Positions 13,894 to 27,240 of a DNA stretch of 64,000 nucleotides are shown here, piece after piece; within the stretch, counting starts at the first letter, position 1, and each line of letters begins with the position of its first letter. This DNA is from Seriola aureovittata (lineage: Eukaryota > Chordata > Actinopteri > Carangiformes > Carangidae), in the NCBI RefSeq assembly GCF_021018895.1, contig NC_079373.1, positions 19,041,501 through 19,105,500 of the forward strand, read 5' to 3'. Below the pieces are notes generated by a model. The model saw only the letters and a list, made by a program, of their open reading frames with translations. It did no database searches and was not told where the DNA came from. The translations under genes were made by a program, and so were the position numbers.

Positions 13894-16137
13894 CTTACAG
13901 GCACACACACAAACAGACACATATGCACACACTCACAGACGACAGCCTAATTATACACAGAAGTTGCTAAGGCCATTTCCAAGAGGCTATTTACACTTGT
14001 ATTTATTTGTCTTTTTTCAAATATTCGATTTATGTCTCAGACTTACTGGAAGCGCATGCTGGCAAGTGCCAGGGAAAGCATTTGGGTCCACTTTAAAAAT
14101 GATATGAGGCCAGACAGACTGGGAGATGAAAGGAGTCACGGGGAAACAAACAAAACACAATGAAATGCCATAATACAGATCAGAATGGGAAGGGAATACA
14201 GGGCAAGAAGAGATGAAGAAAAAAGGAGAGGAAGGAACAATTTGCTGTAAACTCCTTTGGTAGTAAATCGCAACCAAATGGCCCAGAGAATGAGTGGCGC
14301 AATGGTGAAAGTGCTGAGAGATTCTTTGCTGTGATGGCTGCATGGATGGATGAGAGGGAGCTGTGTGAGATAATAAACTGTAGAAAGCTTGCCCATCGCT
14401 TTCCAGGAATTACAGCATTCAGCAGTTGGTACTGTTAACATGAACCCTGCCAGGGGTGGCTGGCTAAGAAAGGACTGTAATTTGATAGGCTTGAACTTAG
14501 TTCAATATGTTGAAAGTGAATGAGCGCTTGTGTGTCGTGTGCCGTGTCTACCAAATCCAAGTCTGGACTAACTGTGTGTAGTGTGTGCTGGTGTGCTGGT
14601 GCGCTGTGCGCCGGGTATCTACAGCAGCGAGTTGGGTGAGTCCCGTGGCGAAGTCTCTCCCCCTGAGCTTGGCAGCTTTTACACACACACTCACAGGGGA
14701 GGTTCAACAGTGGCTAGAGGAGGGCAAAATCCAGCAGCATTTTCTTATTTATGGCCTATAAAATCCCATGTAATTTGGTGGTTAACTTTAATGGGTAATG
14801 GGTGAAATCCCTCTTTGTCTTCCTCTTTAATCGTTTCCACATTAAATAGGGCAACTGTCAAAATAAGATGATGTCATCATGTTAGGTCACCACTTGTTGC
14901 CACCGTCCAACACTTGACTTTTAGTAATATACAGTGTGTGGCTTTTTGAAGAAAGAACTCAGATTTTGCCTTTTCTAATAGGTCTCTATTATGAGTGAGA
15001 AGGAAATTGTGAGGAATGTTTGAGTCATCCTTTGAGGAATATTTTTACAGTGCAGGTAGTTTTCAGTCTGCAAGCTGCAGCTTTAATGATCACAGCCAGA
15101 CTGAAAGGGCTGTAGTCGCGCTACTGTAAAATGAAGACTGACATACGCAGCCTACAGTAGCCTGTCTGCTGTGGCATTGTGGCTAACGGTTCATGTTATT
15201 TTTCACCATCAAACGAGGACAAGAGAGATCCTCAGCTCTATAATGGTAACTTTATGTGGCCAGAATTCCACTGCTTGCAAGTCTACTGCAATGGTAATGT
15301 GGTGGACGATTTTATTCATAGAGACATTCAGGAAATACTTGTGCACAGCTGAATTTAGTTGTTCCATCTGCAAATGGGCTTTAGTATGCTAATGCTGCAT
15401 GCCCCATAAAAACATCTGAGTGCTCTCTCCAGTTCACCATCATCCCATTACATGGATCAGATGGCACAATGTTAGACACTTCTACTCCTGATGCCTGTGT
15501 GGACTGAGCTATTGTAATATACTATTGTAAAACCCTCGGTTTCTGACCTTCAGCGTGTGCAGGGCACAGCGTGTGGGATTAGAATAAAATAGCACTGAAC
15601 CCATAATTTGGCAATGTTATTTCAGGCTTTACAGTTTAATTTGTAAGCACATCAAGGTGACCCCTACAGTACATACTGCCACAGTATGTCGCAGATTTGA
15701 ATGTGTTACGAACATTAATGTAGCCTGATCAGCCCTGATTCCTAGAGAGGACATGTATACAACAAATTTGCAACAGCAAATACATTTTGAAGGAAATGTA
15801 ATTGTGAATGGAATATGTTTTCTATTAATGTAATGAGGGAATGCGTTTAATTTGCGTATTTGAAAAGTCAAAAATATGTTGATAGTAAAAAATTGATAGT
15901 AAAACATTTCTCAGACAATGTATTTCCAGCAAAATATCCAGTCCTGCAGTAACTACAGCATTATTCAGTATTTTCATGATTATGTTCAGCCACTTACAGC
16001 ACATGGTTGAGGTTAGGGAAAGATCATTGTCTGGTTTAATACAGAAAAAGTTCAGACACAAAATGTTTATTTTCTATTTAACCAAAACCACAATCTTTCC
16101 CAAACCTTAACCGCATTGCTTTTGTTGCCTAAACTTC
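13894..16137. other. Gene-free region
   Basis: No gene. 15990-16130 ends in a GGGAAAGATCATTGT / AACCACAATCTTTCCC pair, resembling a fish interspersed repeat that also appears near 23310-23400. Confidence 0.5.
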
Positions 16138-16197
16138 CAGTGTGGTCCAAAGGTCTGAGACCACTTGAAACTGGTCTCAGACTTTTGGCCCACACTG
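16138..16197. mobile_element. 60-bp palindrome: collapsed inverted-repeat element
   Basis: CAGTGTGGTCCAAAGGTCTG at the left and the inverse of CAGTGTGGGCCAAAAGTCTG at the right, leaving a loop of only about 8-10 bp. It looks like two transposon ends with nothing between them. Related ends are at 25243-25574 and 39960-39987. Confidence 0.6.
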
Positions 16198-19100
16198 TAA
16201 CCACAGATGAGACTGTGGATGTGAACTATGCTCTCTGGTATGAGAGTTTTGCACTTTGTACTATCTACCCCAACTACCACTCAGGTGACTCTCAATAAAT
16301 GTAGCATTTCATTCAGTCGTTCAAAAAAAAAAAAAAAAAAAAACAATGTTGACACAACAATTTACACTAACTGGGAAACAGTTTAGTAGCGTATGAGTGT
16401 AATTTCTAGTAGACAGTGTTGGCCTGAGGCCCTGAGGCATGATTCTAGGAACTAAAGGTGTCAGTGGAACTTTTTGGACTCTGTAAGTATTAAAGCTCCA
16501 TTAAATAAATATTTAATCAATATTTATATTATCTTTGCTTAAAGTCAAGAGGGTGGTTATAATGAGAAGTATTTTATTTGTTCTTGGTATGGAAAAATTC
16601 TTTTCTTCTCTCTTTCTTTCTTTTCTTCCTTCTTCTTTCTTTGCTTTCTTTTCTTCCCTTCTTCCTTTTAATGGTTCCCAAGTTCCAGAGAGCATTACAA
16701 ACATGAACGTACAACAACAATCAGACAGGCTTTTAACACGTCCGCTTTAACAAATGTCCGTCACCGTCTTGTTGGTCAGTGAAAATGAAGGTAAACAAGT
16801 TTTTGTCTCGTCTGCCTTTTTCAACAGTCCATTAGATCTTGGAAAACTACTCTCTATAGCTCAATTTTGCCCTTGCTCGCTGTAGTTTTACTTACTTACT
16901 GCATTTGATGATGCAAATTTTATAGTTTGTTCACCTTTGTTTTCACTTTCACTGGACGGGTCTGGTGTAAATCTGCCTGAATGTCCAAGTTTGCAGTGTC
17001 CTGTGATTTTGGTTGTACGAACTTATCTCTCAGCATTTCTTTCTGTTGAATAAAATCTTGTCCTCATCAGAAATGATGGCCCAGACCTCCAAAATAAAGT
17101 TGAGTGAAACAAAACTTTCCAGGAGTTCCTCTTCATCTGAATGCTGCTTTACTTTGTAGTGGGCTATGGCCCTCTGCTCTGACCTAATAAATCTGTCTGA
17201 CTTATAAGGGCAGAGTAACTGTGGTTAACAATGAGGTCAGCCAGCTCCTTGTAACCTACACTTGACCTTTGTGGAAGCCATGAGGAGGCATGCGTGACCA
17301 CTCCTGGGTGTGTTCGGTGTTTGTGCCCATTGTTCCAGGGCATGTCGGCATAGCAGGTTTTCTATTTATTTATTTATTTATTTATTTATTTTACTGTGTG
17401 GGCTCTCTCGAGTCTGCAACTAAGAAGGAAAAAGAGCTTTGCCCTCAAAATATTTTAGGAAAACTGATTCTCATAACGGCCTAATTCATTTCATCCATTC
17501 ATGAGAAAGGCAGAGATCACTTTGAATCATCATATTGACCTATTACAGAGGCATTCCAAACTACAGAGGCTTAATGTGGCCTTTGGGCATTCAGGCTGGA
17601 CAACGGCCCCCTACTCACTATTCACTATTGACCATTCACTAGTGACAGGACACTTTTCAACAGCATCTTCTCATTAGGAGAAATATCTGCAAAACATCCT
17701 CATGGTCTGACATTACACTTATTAGCATGTGTTTGAGATAGATAAGATGTAGACATCTCATATGAATCATGTGATAACAGAAAGAAATTGCAGAATAGTT
17801 CATAAAACAGTCATGATATCTGTTCAATCTCTTTGGGTCAAAGTTTACAGCATGAGATTAAAAGCTCTCTGGAGACACTGAGGGTGATTTCAGCAAGACA
17901 ATAAATCTACAAGTTGCAATGAGTAAGGTCAGGACACAATTTACCAACACAACTAAAAATGGAAGAATTTTTTTGGAATAAGAACATGAATAGTTTTTGC
18001 AAAGTTAAAACATTATTCTTCATTAAATTGTTGAGGTTTTCACCATAGTGGCTTTTAACATTGAATTGCTATAAACTATGACCATTGTATCAGTCAGGAC
18101 AATATATCAGGACATTTGAGAAAAAGAAATCATGAAAACCCACAAAGTCTGTTTCAAAATATAAATTTAGTGCCCCCATAGGGATCAAATGTAGCCCCAT
18201 TTTGCAAGATTTTGCTTCTTACTTTCTCTGTCTAGCCTGTATTTACTCCCACTCAATGGCACAATGATATTGAAAATGAAAAAAAGAGGGGGGAGGTGAA
18301 AAAAAAAAAAAAGAAAAAAGTTTGACATGAATACATGAAAATATCTGGTCATGATGAGATTAATTATTTATTTGACCTTCACTAGCCATAAATTGTAGCA
18401 AGAGTACAGTTTGTTTTAAATGTCAGATCTTTTAAATGTAACTGTACCACTTTACAGCACAGATGAAGTCAGTGCGACACAGACCAGCTAACAGAGACAG
18501 AGAGAGAGAGCGAGAGAGAGACAGAGAGAGAGAGAGAGCGCTTTGTCCCTTGTGGGCAACTGCAGATGGCAGCATACCACTGTGGCCTTTGAAACCGAGG
18601 AGGCATTTCTCCAAAAGTCTCTACACATGCATCAACAGGAATGCCATTAATGAATTTCTAATGTTCCACTCTGACACAGAAAAATGTCTCCCAACAGTTA
18701 TAGCTTGAGGTCTGTTCCTGCCGCTGTTACAAGTAAACTTACTACTCCTTTTACTGCTGCTGCATGTTCAACTCCCACAAGACTTCAGGTCACTATGACC
18801 CAGACGAAATCCCCAGAGGCAGCCAAAGAAGACACAGTCTGCAATGGAAACCCTTTGGCAGTAGTGTTGAAACACCAGCTTTGGTGGTAGGAAATTCTGT
18901 CACATTTCATAGTAAGATGAAATCCACTCTCACGTGCCTGCAAAAACCTCTTAGTGCGGCGCGTTTCTTCTTTTGATGATGACTGTGATGATGATTATCA
19001 CTGCCTCAACAGCGACCAGCCTCAGGAATGTCTGGGCATCGTGCAGGTGATAGCAATTATGTCATCTGAGCTGTTTGAGGTCATATCCTGTGTGACATCA

Positions 19101-21531
19101 TGATATTATGATCCTTTCACTGAACAAATATCCTCAAGTATTATTGGGGGAAAGGATGACTTCATCTCTAAATATTGTTGTAATACACTCCATAAAAGAA
19201 TGAGGGCATCGATGGCCTGTGAATACCACAAAACCACAGGTGACCCTTTGGCTTTTTGTCTGATGATGATTCCTGTTATTATGGAGAAATGTGACTTCTT
19301 TGAATTCTCCATGAAACACAGAGTCACTATGATTTGATTTCAGATTTAACATTTGCAAATAACTACCCATTTTCAGAGGTCACTTTGAAATTCATTTGAT
19401 TTGCAACAGGGATAAACAGTTCTAATCTCTATAATAAATAGAAAAGACAAAAAAAGCACAGTGACACTAAAATGACATCATGATGAAATTAGTCTGTTGA
19501 TCCACGTGATTTCAGAACATTCCTTTTCCCAGGCCTTCTCTGAACCTAAAGTCCAAAATCTGGCAAATCAAACAGAGTTATCTGCTCAAGGGCAGCCTGA
19601 GCTAAGCAAAGTTTTTTGCTCCCTGCCTGGAAGTATAATTCACATGAAAGTGACTGCAGTGGAAATGTGTGTGCATGAGCGGTGCGCTTGTGCATGCATG
19701 TATGTGAGTGTGTCATGTGTTTCTGTGCAGGTATTTTTTTTACGTTTTTTTTGTCTAAGTGAAAAAAAACAAACTTGCCTGTGATAAAGTGAGGACAGAA
19801 ACATCGTTAGTGATTGAGATTATTGAATATTTTTAAGTTTTTGATCCAGTGCATGTGTAAGACTTGTTACTTATAGGAATGAAGGGGGAAATGTAAATAA
19901 TAAGCTGAACTAACAAAAGTTTATCCATTTGGATTAAACTCATTATTCCAACGATGTTTGACCTAAACTTTATAGGTTATTACACGTAATTTGAGCTTGC
20001 GGTCAAATCAGCACAAATATACTGACTCTTAAATTAACTTTAATTATTAATCTCGCAGAAAATGTAACTGTTGTTTCAAATGTTGTCTGAATGACTTTGT
20101 GCTTTTGTTTTGAAATGCTACTGTGGTCAAATTAGGCAAAAAATTTTGTATCTTTTTTTTGATGTACTAGAACATGATTTTTGATAAATAAGTGATAGTA
20201 ATAAGAAATTGACAACAAAGATATGAGTTTTATTCTGCTTTTTAATCAATGAACATGTATTGAATTTGTGAATGAAGGCTTTCGAAGATCTGATCAAAGA
20301 TCAAGGTCCGTACCCCCGACGGAAGGAAATGTTGGACAGTGGCGTGTGAGCAGTTGGAGTGGTTTAGCTGTGGGCAGGGTTGGATGTTCGCAGAATGAGT
20401 TCATGGAGTTTATGACCACGTCGTCTACTCTCTGCACCAATCGCAGTCAGGGTGGAGTTTGGCTTCTCCCTCTAATGGTCGATCCGCTGTTAATCATCAG
20501 CCCCGACAGACAGCATCTTGGTGTTTGGGCTTCCTGTCCCGCCACACGTCCTGTTCCCAGGAATAACAGCCAGACTTCTGGTGTCAACCTCAGAGGTTTG
20601 GATACAGATCTGTAAATGTCTGCCATGAGCTGCAGGGGCAGGTCTACTCAGTGTTTAGCACAGAGCCAAAGAAAGCTGCCAAGAAATAGGTACGGAGAGG
20701 AGATGGTGTAACATTTATCAAGTCTATACTAGTTAAATAAGCGTTAGATTTTTTTTCTCATTAAATTCCAAATGACTTTCAAATGAGGTGTGGTTTGATT
20801 TAATTGTTTTTGTTTGTGGTTGCCTACAGCAAATCAGAAGTCTGAGGATTATGAGTGATAACCTAGCTATGTAGTTACATGAGATTTAAGGATAGGTTCA
20901 CATAGTCCCTGTAATTGTTAATGCTGTCCATACTGGCTGTATAGAGTTCCCTTCCTAAAGTGATTTCATGTTTGTGACAATATCTTCTTAGTGTGTAACA
21001 ATGCATTTCAAATTTCACCTGACCCTGATATGAGGCCTCTGTAGAATGCGTTTGACAAATCAAGTGGGTTTCTTCCAAGTTTGTGTTTTTAAATATGAAG
21101 TTCCCTCTTTGTGTTCAGTGTTTCTATAGAAACACAAAGGGGAACCTTTCTACTAAAAAGACTTTGAAAGATACCGTCTTAATTTGTATAATTTTGAGGG
21201 ATCTCTTCAGGGCCATGGTCGACACAATTACAAGCAAAACGTGGGTATTGTTTTAAGACTTGAAAAAAATGTGAAGCGATCCTTCAATCAGAAAACTCTC
21301 CCCATTGAAAACAAATTAACAAGTGGCAGTACTACTTTAGTTTACAAAAACTGTCACTATGGTAATGTTTGTTGATTTATAAATATTACCCAGTACTCTG
21401 GCAATAACACAGAATGGATACCATGCCAACCTTTTTTCTTTTTTTTCTGCTGTTTTTGCTTGTTTTTGATTAAAAACAAACATGAATTTGTTCCACTGAA
21501 TCTGCAGTTGAGTCCTCAGCCTCAGTATTTT
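16198..21531. other. Gene-free region
   Basis: No gene. Holds a poly-A run (16324-16343), (TTTA)n at 17360-17391, an A-run near 18300, (GA)n at about 18496-18538, and a 15-bp-stem hairpin (21100-21145). The 115-codon frame at 20268-20615 has no recognised family. Confidence 0.55.
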
Positions 21532-21885
21532 AAAGGGATGGTTCTAGGCTTTTTGATGCGGGCTTTTGTGAGGTAGTCATGCACAGTCGGTACGTTACCT
21601 GCATTAGATCCTGAGCAACGTACTCCCAGTTAGGAGATCCAACCAGGGACACCCAGCAGACTAGCATAGCTCTGTGTTGCACTTTCCTTGGGCACCGTAT
21701 TCCTATGCACAAGTGCACCTATGGAGCGCACTGTGTTACGTCGCTTTTTAATTCACTCAGCTGACTGTGGCTGCGGCATAATACAGCGCCTTGCTCAGAA
21801 TTTAATGCAGCTAATGTAAAGAATATTCACAACTGCCTCACACAACCCCACATCAAAAAACCCGGACAATCCCTTTTAGTGAATT
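21532..21885. mobile_element. Short inverted-repeat DNA transposon
   Basis: The left end TAAAGGGATGGTTCTAGGCT and the inverse of the right end (TAAAAGGGATTGTCCGGGTT) continue into TTTTTGATG on both sides, giving imperfect inverted repeats of about 30 bp. Ends of this type are common in fish repeats. No transposase frame. The target duplication is unclear. Confidence 0.65.
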
Positions 21886-23871
21886 GCAACGTTTCCACTA
21901 GACCAGTTAACGTGTCCTTTGTGCTATGAACACAGCACCCCCTTAGAGAGTGCAATGTGCGTCTTCTCAAATTGCAGAATCTTTGCATGAAACGAGCCAC
22001 CATCCATACTCTGGTAAGGTTAAGGGGTTAGAGGGGGAGAGCAATGGTCAGGCAGAACATCTCAGAGAGAGAGAACAGAATCAATCAATCAACCTTCCAC
22101 TTCTACGAAAAGACCGGTTGCTGATGAAGCATTGGCATTTCATAATGCTGTGTGAGTGTCAATGATCTCTCCTTGTGTTTGACACGAGAGGTCTTATCAA
22201 CTCAGCCAACAGATCTTATCAAGACTCTGGTTAATCAGTGACTGGCCACAGCAAGTTGGAGCTTGTGATACTGGAGGGGTCAATGCTGAGCACTGGTGTC
22301 CCCCATTACATTGTTCTTGAAGGACCACGAAAGCCAGCTGAATTCAGAGAGGGCTCTGAATGGTTCAGGTTTAGAGCAAGTGTTTGGTTGTTCCTGAGAA
22401 AATCATGTGAACGTGTGTACAGTTTGTTCCTCCATCTGAGCTGAGAGCATACTGAGCTAAACACAAACTGAGCTACTGAAACACTCTACTCCACTTGACC
22501 TTGGACAGCAGCAGAAGAAGAACTGAACTTGACAGCGATGAAATGATCGGCTCAAGCAGTAAGTCAAGCAGGGAACGTGTCTGACATCGCTTTAACATTC
22601 AGGTGAATAATTGACTTTGTGTCACCATATAAACACAGTGGGTGCAGCAATGGGATGACTGGCTCAGAGAGGTTTTCGCAAAAATGTGATTGCTTGAAGT
22701 GAAACTAGTCAATGCCCTCAGGGAAAAAATTCTCAATGAACATCTTCCTGACTGAACTTTCACCAAGCTTCATAACTAGAGAAAAGACTTGATACCTTAA
22801 TTGACCTTTCACTAATCCTCACCCCCAGACAGTCATTGTCAAGTCATAGCTTTACAACAATAACACACAGCAGGCCTGTCAAGCCTTTCTGAGTATGCAA
22901 GAATGGTGGACAGGGATCTGATAACAGTGATACTCAAACTCAAACTCTAAAGTGCTCGGAGCTGTCTTTTTTTTTTTATCAGCTTTCCAAAACCAAAAGT
23001 GCAAGGAAATGATGAGTTTATCCGCTGTAAGGTAAGCTGGTAAGTGTCTGAATGATGCAACCCACCTTGACCCCATTCACCTCCAGTTTTCTTTTCTTAG
23101 GGCCAGATGTCAAATATGTCCATTCAGTTCCAGCTCATCAGGAATCTGACTCCACATCACATCCATCCAGATCATCAGCCAGACTGTTCTTCACATTTAC
23201 CTCCACCAGCGTCTACACTCCATCAGGGGATTATTCCTTCACAGGTCATGGTATGACTACCTCCATAAAATGATCAAGTCGACAACACTTTCAGTTTTCT
23301 GATCTTTCTATGGCTAAGGTTTGGTTATGTGTGGTTTCAAACACAGCTTGTTTATGGTTTGGGAAAGATCATGGTTTGAGTTAAAATGTCTACTAGATTA
23401 AGAGACCTCCATTGATATGGCTACAATAGCCACTTGGTTACAGTTGGAGAACAGTGGTGGTCATAGTTTAAAGTAACCAGCGTTGACTGGAAGATTGTCA
23501 TGTTAAAAGCCAATGGTTTATTGACCCCATCAATCCGCACCAACCTCCTCCCTTTGTGGACTTTGTTGCTCATGCTGTAGCTTTACATCCTCATTTGCTC
23601 ACACGGACAAAAGTCATAATTACTTTGGCCACTAGAGGGCTTCTTCTATCACGTGCTTGTAAGACATATGTCGTTTTGGGGTATTTGCTGAATCAACGCA
23701 TTCTCTCATTTTACTCAGGAGGTCAAATCCCCAAAGACTCTGACACACAGTAGATCTTCAACTTTTCCTATTGTGCAAATCGTGTCAAATAAATGTCTCC
23801 CCTGATTGAAATGTTTAACATATTGAGCAACAATAGTTATCACGACTGTACAAATTTGCAGCAAGATGATT

Positions 23872-23872
<1 letters not shown>

Positions 23873-23904
<32 letters not shown>
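23873..23904. repeat. (TG)n microsatellite
   Basis: About 16 TG units, followed by GA units. Confidence 0.92.
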
Positions 23905-23908
<4 letters not shown>

Positions 23909-24197
23909 TGAGAGAGAGAGAGCATGTTGGACATGAGGAGTGAGTTTGAGTGAGGTGGACATTATAAGGGTGGAAGGTCAGGAGCTCACAGCAGGATATC
24001 TCTGGGTTTATGGCCTGTGGCTTGAGGTGAGTAAGACACATACGCACATCCGCAGCGAGTCACAGGCACCCTGTTAACATCCACACTCTGTAAAAACTGT
24101 GAAAATTTGTCTAATTAGCAGAGTCAGTTTAACATCTTTCTCTTACAGCTGTGAGCAGCACAGTCTGTACCCTGGAAGCTCGTATCGGTATTAGTCA

Positions 24198-24200
24198 CGC

Positions 24201-24263
<63 letters not shown>

Positions 24264-24264
24264 C

Positions 24265-24306
<42 letters not shown>
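24198..24306. repeat. Interrupted (CA)n microsatellite, about 109 bp
   Basis: CA units with a few CG-containing interruptions (ACGCAC). Confidence 0.95.
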
Positions 24307-24308
<2 letters not shown>

Positions 24309-25242
24309 AATCATCTTGCTGCAACACACACAGGACAGCAAGACAACTTATTTACAGCATGTCATTTAAGTTTCAGAAAGCAGGATGTTTCGGAGATTCA
24401 AACGCTTCCTGTTGTGTTTATTGAAGACGTCTCCTCATGCATTATGTGAGCGGACGCCATTTGAGGTGAGTGCTCTGTTCTTCCTGGCACACTTACTTCT
24501 TTGACATCTCAAGAGAGTGCAAGAGAAGGTGAAAACAAAGGAAGACGGCATGCTCAGGCGAGGGAAGAGGACAGAAGGCAGTGGGAAGTTAGTCTGGCAG
24601 ATAGCTTGCTCTGTTTACGTTAGACTTTCAACTTCTAAAACTTTTAATAGCTTTTAAATTTTTCATGAGATTTGAAGTGAATTTGCACATCTTTCTACTG
24701 AAGGCTACTCTTAGGTGGAGCAGCTATGTCGCAAGTATTTCTTCCTCACTTTGAATTGTCAGATGTAAATAGGTGACACATTTTTATACAGCAGTATTAT
24801 CTGGTATTTCTGTGTTTCAAACATTTTTCTACCTTAAACGTATATGTTCTGACAACCTTACAAAAAAACGTAACATCACCATATTTTTTAGGTGCAAAGA
24901 AATATCATTTTCTTCCAATTGCTACCTGCTTCTTTCTTGAACTTACCCTCTGTTTGGGTAGCCTGTTGATAAAATGTCTGGTCAGTCTGTTCTACTTGCT
25001 CTAGGTCTATGGGTGTAGATGAGTGGTTCAGGACCATGGACAGAGACTCAGACAAGTGCACAGTCTTGTATTGGATGTTCTGCTGCTGGAGCCTCCCTTT
25101 TCCTCTTATCATCATCATTAAGGCTATAATAGGTGATTAGTATATCACTAAAAAGAGACCCTGTATCTGCTGGAAAAATGATGCTGAGGTTCAAGTTCAA
25201 AATCTCTCTACAATGTGATTTTAAAAATGTCATACACCAATA

Positions 25243-25574
25243 GTCCAATAGTCTGAGACCACTTTCAAGTCAGGTCGATTTTTATTTATATGGCGCCAAA
25301 TCACAACAGAAATGATCCCAAGGCACTTTTCATATACAGCAGGTCTAGACTGTACTCTTTATGATATTGATTGCAGAGAACCTAACAATTCCTGCAAGCA
25401 GCTGGTGACAGTGGCAAGGAGAAACTTCCTTTTAAGAAACTTCAAGCAGAACCAGTGTGGGCAGCTGTCTGCCTCGAGCGAGTGAGAGAGAGAGAGAAGG
25501 GAAGGAGAGAGAGAGCAGGGGGTCGACTTTCCTATTCACCTGAAGGGAAAGTGGTTTCAGACGTTTGGATTATA
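25243..25574. mobile_element. Inverted-repeat element carrying a common fish repeat
   Basis: The left end GTCCAATAGTCTGAGACCAC and the right end, which inverts to ATCCAAACGTCTGAAACCAC, form a terminal inverted repeat of about 24 bp. The interior has GGCGCCAAATCACAACAGAA and GGCAAGGAGAAACTTCCTTT, a signature I know from abundant interspersed fish repeats, plus a GA-rich tail. Confidence 0.6.
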
Positions 25575-27163
25575 TATAACCTACTATAACCTGGGTCCAT
25601 TTTTTTTCTGTTGGCCTTCACTGTTTGTGTGTGTCATGGCACCAGTCATCATAGTGTTCACATTTTCCCAGTCAGTCAGTCAGACATTTTAAAAGTGGAG
25701 TGTTTGTGCAGGATCTCAGTCTGTCCCTGCCTTCTGTTTGACAAGCACAACACCTTGCCAAGATTTGTGCTCCAAACTGTTTTCATTTTCCTTCATTCTG
25801 ACACTCTGCTGCTTTTTAAATCAGAGAAAATTATTATTTCACAGATTATATCAGATTCTTTAAAAAATGACTTCATACAAAAGCAACAATGGATTTTTGC
25901 AGGATTTGTTTTGAGGCGACAGCGAAATTTCTCTCTCCCATGATTAATCACTGGGTGATGTATATTTCTATCTTTAGTTTCATCACTTGCACCACTGTGG
26001 CCATGAGTTTACAGCTTTTAGGGAAGTGAAAACATTTTTAAACAGCCACTCAATAGTTACTCAATAGTTTCACTCTCCTGAAGAAATTCTGCAAGAATTT
26101 AACTTTGCTGAGCTCACAGTTAAAAAGTGCAGTTGCACAATATAAAAAGAGGATATCCTCCGTATGGAAAAAATGGCATGCCTCATGCACTTTTAAGTAA
26201 TACTGATTCAGCTATAATTTGAGTTTATATACATACAATTTATACATAAATACATACATTTAAATTTTATGCTATAATGATATCAGAAATTTTAGTGGAT
26301 GTTTACGAGTTTGGTTACCTGGTAAGTGATCTTTAAACCAGCAGATTGGGTAAGACCTCCAAAGCCTCCAACAGGAGTGGGCCAGTGTTAACTCAACCCT
26401 CTCCTGTGGGGACTATTTCTTTCCAGAGGAAGAGATTTCATGGTCACAACAAGTTCTCAGCGGACTGATTTCTTCTTCCTTTGTTTTGCTCTTTCTGTCT
26501 CCCATCAGTCCTGCACTTATCTTTCTCATTTTGTCAAACCTCAGTGACAAAAATGATGATGTGTTGCTCATACCAAATCTTTCACATGGGGAAAGTTGTT
26601 ATATATATTGCATATATATTCACACATTTATAATACTTCAGACTGTTCAGTTCCCTATAGACTGTGCAACCCACATAAGCTTTTTGTTTTAAATATACAA
26701 GTGAAATTACTGAAATTGAGGGGAGAAAGAGATGGGAAATACCGTGCAAGAAAAAAGCTAGATGTGAACTGGAGACATATTTGGTTAATGGTCGGCACCA
26801 AGCAACACATTCATTTTAAAACAGGTATCACAGCAGAAGATGCAGTAACACAGCTCCGCTTAGAGCTCACAGGTGAGTGTGAACAACACGTTCTGCACCT
26901 GCAAAAGACCCTGAAACTCCTCATCTCCCCCAGACCCCGAACAACAGACTCATCTTATTCAGCTCATCCATTTCACTCTCTTCATCCATCTCTTTCTCTC
27001 TTCTTCCATGTCTGGGCACAGCGCAGCCCTCTGTTCATCACAGGGTAGTCAGTGCCAAAGCTACTGCTCATTACAGCCCCACATCTGCACTCAATAACAG
27101 GCCACACTCTGCATGAATAACGGCAGTGTTGCAGACATGAGCGAAATGTCAGTGGAAGACTTT

Positions 27164-27168
<5 letters not shown>
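25575..27168. other. Gene-free region
   Basis: No gene recognised. The 150-codon frame at 26596-27048 shows no family similarity. Confidence 0.5.
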
Positions 27169-27237
<69 letters not shown>

Positions 27238-27240
27238 GTG
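27169..27240. repeat. (TG)n microsatellite
   Basis: About 36 GT units with TA and GC interruptions. Confidence 0.95.

Larger units (their letters stand above)
21886..25242. other. Gene-free region with microsatellites
   Basis: No gene. Contains (TG)n at 23873-23904, a long (CA)n at 24198-24306, and a CTCF-like motif at 23627-23640. Confidence 0.55.
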
